Shown: positions 45,923 to 57,754 of the stretch, piece by piece
Layout: each line of letters begins with the position of its first letter
Position numbering within the stretch: the stretch's first letter is position 1
Source: Aegilops tauschii subsp. strangulata
Taxonomy: Eukaryota > Streptophyta > Magnoliopsida > Poales > Poaceae
Assembly (NCBI RefSeq): GCF_002575655.3
Contig: NC_053036.3
Location: 163,532,627-163,596,626 of the forward strand
Length of the DNA stretch: 64,000 nucleotides
Reading direction: 5' to 3'
Program-made: the position numbers and the translations under genes
Notes under the pieces: generated by a model
The model's input: the letters and a program-made list of their open reading frames with translations, nothing else
The model's database searches: none
What the model was told of the DNA's origin: nothing

Positions 45923-47975
45923 GATCGGCCACAGCTGCAAGCGATGACGGACAGGACTTCATCCTCCACGAGGCGCCCTGCACCAGCACTCCTACGCACG
46001 CCACAGGTACAAAGGGATGGTATCTTTCCAACGGAGAACCAGCGCAAGCGCGAGAGGCGTCAGAGAAACCGCCATGTTCTTTAGAAAGAACTTGAGGACT
46101 TAGTCCTTCGACACACTCAGGTACGTTTACGACCCGATGGTGGGGTTGTTCAAGAAAATGACAGGATCAAGTTTCGCATCTCCCCCGACTTGGAGCGGCA
46201 TGAGCGTTATAGCTACCTGCTCAGCCGGTTGGCGCCGAAACGACGCAAGACATCCACGAGAAGCACTGAGCAAGGGAGCACGGTGGTTCCTTCTTCATCC
46301 CTTCCCCAGAAGAATGATGAACATGTGAAGGCGACTGCACCAGCACCCCCACTAGAGAATCAGAAGATGTCAGCGCCGACGGCCACACCGATGGAAGGCG
46401 TTGAAGAAGCCAAGCTTACGTTCTCCTCCAACAACGAAGTAGCTTCCGATGGTACAGCCAACGCTGCCCTCCCACAAGAAGCAACACTTCCCACGGAGTT
46501 TCCTCTTGTTCCCTCTGAAAGGATGGACCAAGATGGAGAAGCCCAAGCTCAGCAGGAGGATGAAAAAGCGAAGGAATCAACTGAGAAGAACCTTGCCTTG
46601 TGCGGTACTCTTGGAGTGTAGACAAGTGAAGGGTCGAGTAATGGATGGCGACCTCCCGCCATCACCGAGGAGTTCAACTATCCTTCTGAAGAAGAGATTG
46701 TGCCGAACCGAAAGGCAGACTTCCAGAGGACCTTCCTACCGCGCCTTGGACTTGTTCGTGCATGGCTCAGGGGTGCAGAGGGGGATGCCAAGACGAGCTC
46801 ATCAACGTCGCAAGAAGCTGCAAGATCCAGGGCCACGTGTCTTCCTGTGACAACAGGGAAAGGCTCATTAGGTGCAGAGAGTACTTCGCAAAATGAAGAT
46901 ATATACAAGCGTCACTACACCGACATTACATCAAGGCTTCCTCAAGACCTTGAAGGACGACTACAAGTTGCAAACCGGCCAGGGGCCAATACAAGATTAA
47001 AATCCATCGCCCGTCAAGGCGTGACGGATGGGTTTCCCAAAGATAGAGAACGACAAGATAACCTTGATGATGAAGAAGGCTTCTCTGACTCATCTTCCTC
47101 GCCATCGTTGGAGAGTCGCCCACACTCCCCTCGTTACCATGAACTAACTGCATCGGTTTTGTCAGATTATGAGGGAGGTGATGAAGACCTCCACACCGCA
47201 CCCGTTCGCATGGTGAATCATGGTGATAGCCTTGTGGATCAAGATCCTGCTGCCAAGCCACCCGTTGATGGCACCCAGGGCCCAAGTGCTGTAGACAAAG
47301 TAGCACCACAAGAAGTGTCTCTAGAAGAAGAGGTCAGAAGCCAGCGCTAGACGATTGACCAGTTGGCGTCAAAGCTTGACCAGTTCATTGAGCTCATGAT
47401 GAACAACCAAGGCATTCCTCCACAAGGCGTGCTGCAGCGTGTGGTGGATCCGCAAGAGGAGGAACTTCAGGTGGGCCCTCCTGCTAGGCTGCCCTTAAAT
47501 GATGTGCCTCAACACGACCCCAACACACAAACTCGGCCTTGGGTTAGCCCTACTGGTTCTGCCAACGCAGTACCACACGCGGTTATGCTGAAGGACTACC
47601 ATGACATGGTCGGGGATATGGTGGACAAGAAGTTGAAGGAAATCGCGATAGATCATGCCCCTCGCACCTCCGAGAGTGAGCTGGAGAAGCCTTACGAGGC
47701 GTGGCATGACATGATGGCGTATCCCGCAGGGTGGCACCCACCAAAGTTCCGTCAATTTGATGGAAACTGTGATGCAAGGGAGCACTTGGCATACTTCGAG
47801 GAGGCATGCGGCGACACAGCAAACAACCCGTCACTTCTCCTTCACCAATTTTTAGGGTCATTAACCGGGCCCACCTTCCATTGGTACAGCCGTTTACCAG
47901 TTGGGTCCATTGGGAGTTGGGCGACCATGAAAGAGGTTTTCAAGAAGCACTTCGTCGCCATGAAGAAGGACTTCT

Positions 47976-49684
47976 TGAAGGAAATATGCCCTAGAGGCAA
48001 TAATAAAGTATTATATATTTCCTTATATCATGATAAATGTTTATTATTCATGCTAGAATTGTATTAACCGGAAACATAATACATGTGTGAATATATAGAC
48101 AAACAGAGTGTCACTAGTAAGCCTCTACTTGACTAGCTCGTTAATCAAAGATGGTTATGTTTCCTAGCCATAGACATAAGTTGTCATTTGATTAACGAGA
48201 TCACCTCATTAGGAGAATGACGTGATTGACTTGACCCATTCCGTTAGCTTAGCACTCGATCGTTTAGTATGTTGCTATTGCTTTCTTCATGACTTATACA
48301 TGTTCCTATGACTATGAGATTATGCAACTCCCGTTTACCGGAGGAACACTTTGTGTGCTACCAAACGTCACAACGTAAATGGGTGATTATAAAGGTGCTC
48401 TACAGGTGTCTCCAAAGGTACTTGTTGGGTTGGCGTATTTCGAGATTAGGATTTGTCACTCCAATTGTCGGAGAGGTATCTCTGGGCCCACTCGGTAATG
48501 CACATCACTATAAGCCTTGCAAGCATTGTGACTAATGAGTTAGTTGCGGGATGATGTGTTACGGAATGAGTAAAGAGACTTGCCGGTAACGAGATTGAAC
48601 TAGGTATCGAGATACCGACGATCAAATCTTGGGCAAGTAACATACCGGTGACAAAGGGAACAACGTATGTTGTTATGCGGTCTAACCGATAAAGATCTTC
48701 GTAGAATATGTGGGAGCCAATATGGGCATCTAGGTCCCGCTATTGGTTATTGACCGGAGGCGTGTCTTGGTCATGTCTACATAGTTCTCGAACCCGTAGG
48801 GTCCGCACGCTTAACGTTACGATGACAGTTTTATTGAGTTTTGATGTACCGAAGGAGTTCGGAGTCCCGGATGAGATCGGGGATATGACGAGGAGTCTCG
48901 AAATGGTCAAGACGTAAAAATTTCATATATTGGACGACTATATTCGGACTTCGGAAAGGTTCCGAGTGATTCAGGTATTTTTCGGAGTACCGGAGAGTTA
49001 CGGGAATTCGTATTGGGCCTTAATGGGCCATACGGGAAAGGAGAGAAAGGCCTCAAAAGGTGGCCGCACCCCTCCCCATGGTCTGGTCTGAATTGGACTA
49101 GGGAAGGGAGGCGCACCCTTCCTTCTTTCTCCTTCCCCCTTCCCTTCTCCTACTCCCACAAGGAAAGGAGGAGTCCTACTCCCGGTGGGAGTAGGACTCC
49201 CCCCTATGGCGCGCCTCTCCCCTTGGCCGGCTGCCTCCCCCTTGCTCCTTTATATACGGGGGCAGGGGGCACCCAGAGACACAACAATTGATCCTTGAGA
49301 TCTCTTAGCCGTGTGCGGTGCCCCCCTCCACCATATTACACCTCGATAATACCGTTGCGGAGCTTAGGCGAAGCCCTGCGTCGGTGGAACATCATCATCG
49401 TCACCACGCCGTCGTGCTAACGAAACTCTCCCTCAACACTCGGCTGGATCGGAGTTCGAGGGACGTCATCGAGCTGAACGTGTGTAGAACTCGGAGGTGC
49501 CGTACGTTCGGTACTTGATCGGTCGGATCATGAAGACGTACGACTACATCAACCGCGTTGTGATAACGCTTCCGCTGTCGGTCTACGAGGGTATGTGGAC
49601 AACACTCTCCCCTCTCGTTGGTATGCATCACCATGATCTTGCGTGTGCGTAGGCAATTTTTTGAAATTACTACGTTCCCCAACA
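47976..49684 (+). repeat. complete Angela/BARE-type Copia solo LTR (1709 bp)
   Basis: Starts TGAAGGAAATATGCCC and ends TACGTTCCCCAACA, flanked by CTTCT at 47971-47975 and 49685-49689. TATATACGG lies near 49253. Removing the LTR and one CTTCT restores the gag frame exactly (GAC TTC TCG GTT GTC). No internal Copia sequence is left. Confidence 0.95.
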
Positions 49685-50644
49685 CTTCTCGGTTGTCGAG
49701 CTAGCACAAGTCCGACAACGACGAGATGAGTCCATTGATGACTACATCATCCGCTTCCACAATAGTTATGTGCGTCTCGCCAGGGAGATGCACCTCGAGG
49801 ATGCCATTGAGATGTGCGTCCATGGGATGCAGCAACATTCGTCACTTGAAGTCTCTCGACGTGAGCCTAGAACTTTTAGTGCCCTCAGCACGGCGGTAGC
49901 GGCCACGAAACTTGAGTTTGAGAAATCACCGCAGATAATGGAGCTCTATAAGAACGCCAGTGCATTTGATCCCGCCAAGCGCTTCGCCTCGATGTCCAAG
50001 CAAATCAACAACGGTAGCAGGGCGAAGGCACCAGCTGAAACGAACACCACCAAGGTCTTCTCGTCTGCACCGCAAGGCCATGCGCCCATCTTGGGTGCAA
50101 GAGGCGAACAAGCCAGAGGGAGGCAACGCCCGTAGATGCAGGAGCTCCTCAAGAAGCAGTACGTCTTCCGTCGGGAGCTCATCAAGGACATGTTCGACCA
50201 GTTGATGGAACATCGAGCCTTGAGCTTACCAGAGCCTCGGAGGCCTGATCAGGTGAGAATGACAAATAATCCTTTATTTTGCCATATCACAGGTATGTGG
50301 GACATGTCATTGAAGATTGTGTCGCGTTCAAAGAATGGCTCCAAAGAGCCATTAATGAGAGGATGATCAACCTCGACCCAGAAGCTATCAACCCAGATTA
50401 CCATGCAGTAAACATGGTGAGCATGAAGTTACCGTCTCCGCCAAGTGAAGACACAGAGCTTGAAGAAACCTGGGTGCGACTGGCCCAAGTTGAAGACCAG
50501 CTATCCAACCTCGTCCTCTCCAAGACGCACGCATCTCCCTTTCGGCCGCAGGTGACCCCAACCGTTCCCGAGGAGGAGCCTTGGAGGACGGTGCGCTGAA
50601 GGCCGTACGCAAGGAGGCTTCCACCCCGACATCCTCGCCTGGTT

Positions 50645-52015
50645 TTGCTAGAACGTGCTCCCCCAAAAATTCTAAGGCGGTTCGATCCAAGTCAACACCG
50701 ACCTCCGCCAAGATTTGTCCCTATGTCAGAGGGAGACGAGCCTTTTCCTCGACGGGGGCGTGTGCTACCAACCTTGGCACAGTTCTTGCCACCCGGCTGG
50801 GGGCAAGCACCGGCAAAGGAGGGGGAGCAAGTTCAAGAAGGAGCCAGCTCATCCCAATCACCAAGCATAGAGAGTTGCAACGTCATCCATGGCTACAGTG
50901 ACACGCCTTACGAAGACGTGTTTACTCCTGAAGAGCAAGCTGTCCTCCACGCCGAAGAGGCGACAAAGGAAGTGCCATTGGAAGAGGTGAACATGAACCT
51001 GCGTGGGGGCAAAATCCTACCTGAACCACTAAAGATCAAGCCAACAAGGGTGCAGAAGCCAACCGCCCCAAAGGAGGCGCCTGTGCAGGAGGAGGAATCT
51101 GAACACCAAGGCCAAGAGAAGATGAAGGCACGTGACGTCGACTACAACATCATCGCCCACCTCAAGCGGATCCCTGCACTTTTGAGTGTGCACGATGCGC
51201 TCATGATGGCGCCTGACCTTCGCAAAGCCCTTATCAAGGCGCTCCAAGCTCCGGAACTCTACGAGGTGTCCATGGCGAAACACCGTCTTTGCTCCAGCCC
51301 CTTGTTCGTGAATGAGATCACGTTCGACGAGGATGATAAGCTCATAGATGATGGTGACCACAACCGGCCATTGTATGTGGAAGGTAATATTGGTGTTGCA
51401 CATCTTCGCAGGATCCTCATAGACCCAGGGTCTGCCGTGAACATTCTCCCTCTTCGGAGTTTGACGCGGGCAGGTTTTACGGTGGATGACTTGGAGGCTA
51501 CTGACGTGATGATCTGCGGCTTCGACAACCAAGGGAAGCCTACGCTAGGTGCCATTACATTGAAGATCTAGATGTCAACTTTTAGCTTCAAGGTGCGGTT
51601 CTTCGTCATCGAGGCGAATACCTCCTACTCCGCCCTTCTAGGAAGACCGTGGATCCACAAGTACCGCGTCGTTCCATCCACCCTCCATCAATGCTTGAAG
51701 TTCCTCGACGCCAGCGGTACACAAAAGCGCATCATCGGCAACATATCTCCTTATACTATGCAGGAGTCTCACCATGCAGATGCGAAGTACTATTTCCCCA
51801 TTGTAGACAGTGACCAGCAGTTGGGGCGCACAACACCTCCGGTGGATCTCTTGACCAAACCAGGTTTTGGGCCAGTAGCCGAGATGAAGCTCCCCATCAT
51901 GCCGCACCTGCCGATGCAAAGGGCTCCTCCCCTCGAACCTACAGGGGCCAAGTCTGTAGGAGGCCATCTTCATCTGTGCGGTACGACTATAGCCCCTCTT
52001 CCCAATTGCAGGTAG
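50645..52015 (+). pseudogene. Tat-like protease region
   Basis: The open frame 50645-51571 carries [20 protein letters not shown] and the aspartic protease core [19 protein letters not shown], followed by [24 protein letters not shown] at 51569-51571 interrupts it. The frame then continues with [20 protein letters not shown] and [16 protein letters not shown], the second half of the protease fold (LLGRPW). It would process the polyprotein. DPG in place of D(S/T)G may be a lineage variant or decay. Confidence 0.75.
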
Positions 52016-53043
52016 GGAGCTCTACTTCGACATCATGTGGAACAGGATCTTCTATGCCTGGTCCAGTGGCCCCATTATTGTTGAAGGCAAGGTTCCTGAC
52101 GTCAACACCAATCACGCTGAGGTCGGCCAGGACAATTTCTCAAGAGGCTACCACTTCTTCATCAACTTTGGCGCGCCGAGAGCCCATTTGTTTAACACTT
52201 GGAAGCTCTGCGAGTGCCCACGAAGGCTCCAGGATGCTAACAGGCGGCAATGATGCGCCACCACCCATCACGCTACGGGCACGCAACCCCCGGAGGGAAG
52301 AGCCTGCGCCCGTACCAATTGCCGATAGAAGAAGAATAAAAGAAGTGGAGGAAGTCGCAAGGGGAGCTCAAGGCGTACAACCCCCGTCGCTCTATATCTC
52401 AGTGACTTCCCGATTGGAGGTTTGGGCAATCCCTAGTTTGTCCGGATCTAGAGTCCAGACCATTTTCTACAAAGTCCCGCAGGTAAAACAATGTGATTTT
52501 GTATTTGAATTTCCCCAAACTTGCAGTGATCCAGAGGAGGTACTACCGACAATGAAGGCGGAGCCCAAGATGGTTCGTTTGTTGGAGAAGGCCGGGATCA
52601 CTCTTGGGCGGAACAACAGGATGCCTTCACCACCCGCCATATGCGAGGAATGGTGGAGACAAGCGGAAGACCTCATCAAGCAAAAAGGCAAAGCTCAACC
52701 AAAGTTTGGGCTTGGCTACAACAACCCCGATGCCCCCGGCAATGAGGGGAAGCTCAGATCCATGCAAGCACCACGAGAACCAGAAGATAGAAGGCGACCG
52801 ATGCTAGAAGGAGACTTCTACAACAATGACATGCCTTTTGGGTTGAAGAATGCAGGTGCAACATATCAGCATGCCATGACATGCGTCCTTGGAGATCCAA
52901 TACACGATGCGATGGAATGTTGTACCTACGACGTCCCTGCCGATGAAGAGGAGGAGCTCGGTGTCGGAACACGAGTCAACTGCCACACCATGTCTGTCTC
53001 ATCAAGCGACGAGTCCGACACTTTGTCCGCCGTTCCTTATTAA
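51976..53043 (+). pseudogene. linker between protease and RT, with an inserted RT patch
   Basis: An open frame includes VKQCDFVFEFPQTCSDPEEV and MVRLLEKAGITLGRNNRMPS, probably the Tat protease-RT spacer. It then contains MPFGLKNAGATYQHAMTCVL (52831 onward), a piece of RT finger/palm sequence, before an acidic tail VPADEEEELG. See the separate patch entry. Confidence 0.6.
52813..52931 (+). repeat. RT-derived patch duplicated ahead of the RT domain
   Basis: Ungapped match to 53692-53810 in the true RT. Over 93 bases (52831-52923) I count 74 identities, with differences mostly in third codon positions. The patch ends just before the catalytic YADD would appear and returns to unrelated acidic codons. 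Confidence 0.75.
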
Positions 53044-53280
53044 CAACACTCTGCCAACGGTGAGCCAAGTGACGCCGAGGGACTTAGCTCCATATCAGCA
53101 CCACAGGAGTTAGAAGATGGAGGGCAACCCACCATCGATGATCTCGTCCAAGTCAACCTCGGAACGGAGGACGACCCACGCCCCACTTTTGTTAGTGCCA
53201 CGCTGACGGAAGAGGAGCGGGAGGACGACCGAAGCTTCTTGATGGAGTACTGAGACTGCTTCGCCTGGAGTTACAAGGAG

Positions 53281-54177
53281 ATGCCAGGTTTGGACCCTCA
53301 TGTCGCCACACACAAGTTGGCGATTGACCCACGGTTCCGTCCCATCAAGCAGCAACCACGACGGCTACGTCCGGAACTTGAAGACGGTGTCATCGCGGAG
53401 GTCGACAAGCTAATCGCCGCAGGTTTCATCAAGGAGACGAAGTATCCATGGTGGCTCGCCAATATTGTACCGGTGGAGAAGAAGAATGGGCAGATACGAA
53501 TCTGCCAGGACTTCCGCGACCTGAATCGGGCTTGCCCAAAGGATGACTTTCCTCTACCAATCCCGGAGATCATCATCGACTCCACCACAGGCCATGGCGC
53601 ACTTTCCTTCATGGACGGTTCGTCAGGCTACAATCAGATCAAGATGGATCCCGATGACGCCATTGACACCGCTTTCAGGACCCCAAAGGGAAATTTCTAC
53701 TACACCATCATGCCATTCGGACTGAAGAATGCTGGTGCAACTTACCAGCGTGCCATGACATGTGTTCTTGGTGATTTAATCCACCATTCGGTGGAATGCT
53801 ATGCTGATGACATGGTAGTCAAAACCAAGGATCGCAAGCATCATCAGGAGGATCTTCGAGTTGTCTTCGAGCGGCTACGTCAACATCAACTCAAGATGAA
53901 CCCGATGAAGTGTGCCTTTGCTGTTCAGTCAGGCCTCTTCCTCGGCTTTGTTGTTCGTCACCGAGGCATAGAGGTTGAGCCTAAGAAGATCAAGGCCATC
54001 CTCGACATGTCGTCGCCTCAAGATCTCGAAGAGTTAAGGTCATTGCAAGGGAAGCTAGCGTATATCAGGCGCTTCATCTCCAACCTCTCCGGACGTGTCC
54101 AACCCTTCTCGAGCCTCATGAAGAAAGGAGCTCCGTTCGTGTGGGATGAAGGATGCCAACGCGGATTCGATGAAATC
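53281..54177 (+). pseudogene. Tat-like reverse transcriptase, truncated
   Basis: RT motifs in order: FRPIKQQPRRLRPELEDGVI, GFIKETKYPWWLANIVPVEK, RICQDFRDLNRACPKDDFPL, SFMDGSSGYNQIKM, FGLKNAGATYQRAM, catalytic YADDMVVK (near 53802) and LGFVVRHRGIEVEPKKIKAI. RNase H begins (GKLAYIRRFISNLSGR, FVWDEGCQRGFDEI) and is cut at 54177 by the chromovirus LTR. This stretch has no internal stop. It would copy element RNA into DNA if complete. Confidence 0.88.
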
Positions 54178-56911
54178 TGTAACATCCCAAATTTTCAATT
54201 TGGAATGTTATACATAGATCATCATTTCATATCATGTTTTGTTGCATTTTGAAAAATCCTCGATAAATCCTAAGCAACTCAAGGACCCTCGGAGAGAGTT
54301 GGGGATTTTCTTGAATTTTCAAATTTGATTTTCCAACGAGGATTGTGGTTTTACTTATTTTTCTCTCCGGAAAAATATTTCATTTTAAATAAACGAGAGG
54401 AGAAAATATGACTTCTCCAAAACAATTGAAATACTGGAGGAAAAATGTTAAAATCATTTATTGGCATTTATTTGGATTTTATTTGCAATTTTTATTGCAT
54501 TAAAAATATTGCATGTTTTCAAAATATTTATTTTGGTTTAAAAACAATGTTCACCCTATTCTATATTTTCTAACTAGACAGGGAAAATTTATTTCATATT
54601 TTTCTGATTTTTATTTATTTTTCTACGTATTATTTTCCGCGGTATGTTTTTTTTTTAAAAAAAGATCCGCCCGCGCGCCGACTGGGCCAAAGGCCCAGCC
54701 GACGGCCCGCCTCGCGCCTCTCCTCTTCCCGCACGGGAGCTCGCCGCCGGAGTCCGTCCCGGGCACGGGAGCCGCCGCCGCCTCGGGTGCCCCCTTCCCC
54801 AAGCCGCCGCACCCCCCCTCCTTAAATACCGCCCCCCTCTCTCTTTCTCTCACCACCGCCGCCGCCGGAGCCCCTCATCGCCGCCGCCGCAACACGCCTG
54901 CCACCGCCGTTTGCCCCGCCGCCGCCGCCGGGAGCCGCCGCCCTCGCACCCCCCCGAGCCCCGCACCCCGCGCCCCCAAGCCCCGCCGCCGGAGCCCCTC
55001 GCCGGAGCCCGCCGTCGAGGTACTGCCGCCGCCCGTTCCCGTCGTTGCCGGTTTTCTGTAAAAAAAACCTTTGTTTTAAAAAAAAACCCTAGATCGGTTT
55101 TTTTTCCGGTTTTATTATTTTACGAGCGTTCACCGAACCGTTCGTTTTAACGAACGCGTTCGTCGGTTTTTCTCTGTTAACAAACGTCCGTTCTTTAACC
55201 GTTCGTCCGTTTTTCTTTTTCGTCGGATTTTCTCGTTATTTTCTCAGATTCGATTTCTGATCGAATCTTCGATCCTGTTTAACTTCTCGCTCGTTTATCG
55301 GAATCAGGCGATTCAAGCGCCTAGAGTTTCGTCTCGAAATTCTCTTTCCGTTTAACCTACTCAAACAAGTTTTTGCTATAGTAAAATTTGACCTAGATCC
55401 AGATTAGCAAACAAAGTTTCTTTCTTTCGCCGTTTGACTTTCGTTGCTTCTTCCGAGTTGATTCTTTTTGCAAACCGGAGTTCTTAAGTTGAACTTTCTG
55501 GTTGGATCTTTCATTCGAGTTTTACCTGTGCATTAGATGAGTACTGATTGTATGCTTGTTTGTTTGCGATAGAGTACCCGGAGTGTGCCGCTTGTTACTT
55601 CGACTCGCTAGGTTTTGCGGATCATCAGCAAGGCAAGTAACACTTTGATCATACCCCGTTCATACCCAGTTTTTATTGCATTAGATCTATTCCTCAAACA
55701 CATTGCATGATTAGGATCTAATTAAACTGTGGGTATTGGGAAGTAGTTGAGGTAGTACCTATCACCTGTTTTACATTATCAAACCCTTGGGAGTTACTTC
55801 TACGTTGCTATTATATTGCCATGCTATGCTCGTAGACGTGGATTGGGTTTGAGAGATATTCATGACAGATGTGAGATTGTTAATAATGGTTCAACTTAAG
55901 GTGGCAACTAAAACTCACATCTGGGTGGATTGGGGCACCTGGAGAACCCAGTGTTGTCTGTATGTATAAGGTCCGCCACCCAGGCTCAAAGGGATCATAA
56001 GATTATTCATGCTAGAAACTTCCGTGTGCAGCCACAAGCTATTATGGGCTCTAGCATAGCTGAGTAGGTTACAGGATCTCTTGAAGAGGTGGACTAGAAG
56101 ATGTAGGGGAAAGTAGGTGTACCGGTCCATCCAGAGTAAAGAGTGATTGTTTCTGAAAGACTGTGTCTCGGTCATCCGTTTCTCAAACATCATGCAGTGC
56201 GAGAATCAAGCGGAGGCGATCGAGTCTTGTGGGGAAAAGTGCGCAAACCTCTGCAGAGTGTACAAACTGATCATGATTAGCCGTGTCCCCGGTTATGGAC
56301 AACTTGAGTATCTAGTACCTGGATTATCATTTGAATCTCATCACCGTGATACTTATAATTAATTTTGTTGGGGTAATGATGATACTTAATTGGGATTGAG
56401 TTGGAGGTACCTTCTCAATGTTTCAACCACCATGATAGTTAAATAAAATTTATTCCTTTTGAAGTAGGATAAAATTGGCTTTTCGCAAAACTGTAACCAT
56501 AGAGCTTTCCACCAGCCATAAATGCATATAGTATAGCATTATTATTGTTCATTGCTCTCTATGTGTTACATTGCCAGCATATTCTATGTGCTGACCCGTT
56601 TTCGGGCTGCAACGTTTCATGTTGCAGACTTTTCAGACGACGAGTAAGGTGCCTTAGGTCGTGGTCTTATACTCAGTGATGCCGCTGGAGTTGATGGACT
56701 CACTTATCTTCCAAGTCTTCCGCTGTTATCGTTATTAGATGGCCTTAAGCCATGTTTTCATACTTATTCTCTTTGGAGATATTCGATGTAATAAGTGTGT
56801 GATTGCTACTCTGTTATAAATCCTCCATTTGTACTGTGCGTGTCAGCATTACTGATCCAGGGATGACACTGGTGCACAGCAGCACAGGCCATTTGAGGTC
56901 TGGTCGCTACA
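54178..56911 (+). repeat. 5' LTR of the chromovirus
   Basis: TGTAACATCCCAAATTTTC to GGTCGCTACA, 2734 bp. U3 is AT-rich. CTTAAATACC at 54821-54830 is the likely TATA box. A GC-rich leader (54660-55019) ends at a donor-like GAG|GTACTG. Two exon-like acidic segments follow (55573-55632 and 56628-56647). Alanine/proline-rich open frames in the leader are composition artefacts. Confidence 0.92.
55573..56647 (+). other. two-exon acidic ORF-like segments inside the chromovirus LTR
   Basis: Segment 1 (55573-55632) follows GCGATAG and reads YPECAACYFDSLGFADHQQ up to AAG|GCAAGT. Segment 2 (56628-56647) follows CATGTTGCAG and reads DFSDDE then TAA. Joining is open in phase 1, as in LTR A and the solo LTR at 30976. 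Both segments are unchanged in the 3' LTR copy. No in-frame ATG was found in the leader exon. Confidence 0.45.
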
Positions 56912-56915
56912 AAGT

Positions 56916-56927
56916 TGGTATCAGAGC
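56916..56927 (+). promoter_or_regulatory. primer-binding site of the chromovirus
   Basis: TGGTATCAGAGC lies four bases after the LTR end, complementary to initiator tRNA-Met. Confidence 0.88.
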
Positions 56928-57022
56928 ACACGCTGACTATAGGACACGACCACTAAGCTTAAGCCCTAGAAAGCTTCTCTCTTCTCATTTCTGACCCCTC
57001 TCCACTTTCTACTCTTTTAGGA

Positions 57023-57754
57023 ATGGCGAATGCAAGGAGCAAGTTCATGCAACCAGATAAAGACACGTCGTTTGGACGACATTTGAAGGAAGTCACCAAG
57101 TACTTGAACATAGGAATACCAAGCGTCACCGGAACCTACAACGCCACATTACCTGAAGAGGAGAGCTGGAAGATTCAAGTTATCATTCCAGGAAGGACGT
57201 TTGTGCCAATTACTGAACCCATGAGATTGGTTTTCGAAGCACCAACTTGGAGTTTAGGGAAGAGCATGGCCGCACACATCGCCATGGGACGCATCGGAGA
57301 AGTCTATCACCAGGAGCTTAAGGATACAATTTACCAAATTTGTGGACGTCGAGACGCGCAATGGGAGATGATCAAGACCAAGAAGGATGGATCAATTGCA
57401 GCTTTCATCCAGGAGCAGAACCAACATATTCGACGCCAGGAGAATCAGATGTGCACGGACAAGGAAGAACTGAAGAAGGCATTCACGAAGATCAAGGAAC
57501 TCCAAGAAGAACTCAAGGCTACACGCGAAGATTACTTGGAGGAAATCAATGCACTAGTAGGGAAGATTAACGACCTGGAGAATAAGATTGGAGCATTCGT
57601 GGGAAATCCAGTGCCAAAAGCAGAAGTCGACGAATGCACTTGTCCGGATAACTACATCATCATCGACGACACCGACTCGGAACCAAGTGAAGACGACTGG
57701 ATTGATGAAGCCGGAGCAGACATCATGGAGTCTTCAACGGATCAGAATTTCTAG
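57023..57754 (+). CDS. additional sense ORF between 5' LTR and gag, coiled-coil protein of unknown function
   Basis: Intact 243-residue ORF starting 96 bases after the primer-binding site (MANARSKFMQPDKDTSFGRH). The N-terminal half looks globular (WKIQVIIPGRTFVPITEP, FEAPTWSLGKSMAAHIAMGR, YHQELKDTIYQICGRRD). Residues about 135-195 form a coiled coil (KKAFTKIKELQEELKATRED, EINALVGKINDLENKIGAF), and the tail is strongly acidic (IIIDDTDSEPSEDDWIDEAG). No catalytic or zinc motif is seen. It is on the same strand as pol and about 200 bases upstream of the gag start. It is not the Gag domain itself. Open frame with no stops in a young element suggests recent constraint. Confidence 0.75.
   Translation: MANARSKFMQPDKDTSFGRHLKEVTKYLNIGIPSVTGTYNATLPEEESWKIQVIIPGRTFVPITEPMRLVFEAPTWSLGKSMAAHIAMGRIGEVYHQELKDTIYQICGRRDAQWEMIKTKKDGSIAAFIQEQNQHIRRQENQMCTDKEELKKAFTKIKELQEELKATREDYLEEINALVGKINDLENKIGAFVGNPVPKAEVDECTCPDNYIIIDDTDSEPSEDDWIDEAGADIMESSTDQNF

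Larger units (their letters stand above)
44637..50599 (+). pseudogene. Tat-like gag, decayed and interrupted
   Basis: ATG at 44637 (MTPMVFIELGKKVYIHQA). The N-terminal part is charged and helical (RREAAKMKKERRELMLEAHA). A middle Arg/Pro-rich part carries a 35-residue duplication (45713-45922). Next is an acidic region to 47350, then the retrotransposon Gag domain ([40 protein letters not shown]). The coding breaks at MKKDF because of the solo LTR and resumes at 49690 ([20 protein letters not shown]). Further frames reach KTHASPFRPQVTPTVPEEEP near 50570. Stops near 45090, 46619, 47348 and 50134 and several frame changes make it a pseudogene. Confidence 0.7.
44435..54177 (+). mobile_element. 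Tat-like Gypsy retrotransposon internal region, truncated
   Basis: Long gag region, aspartic protease and reverse transcriptase on the plus strand. It is interrupted by an Angela solo LTR (47976-49684) and cut after RT by the chromovirus at 54178. RNase H, integrase and the 3' LTR are beyond that insertion. The RT motif YADDMVVK and very long gag point to Tat rather than Athila or chromoviruses. Confidence 0.8.

Noticed and set aside
54513..55061. Pro/Ala-rich ORF, with a longer copy at 61847-62698
   Set aside because: It lies in the LTR leader, differs in frame between the two LTRs because of indels, and shows no domain.
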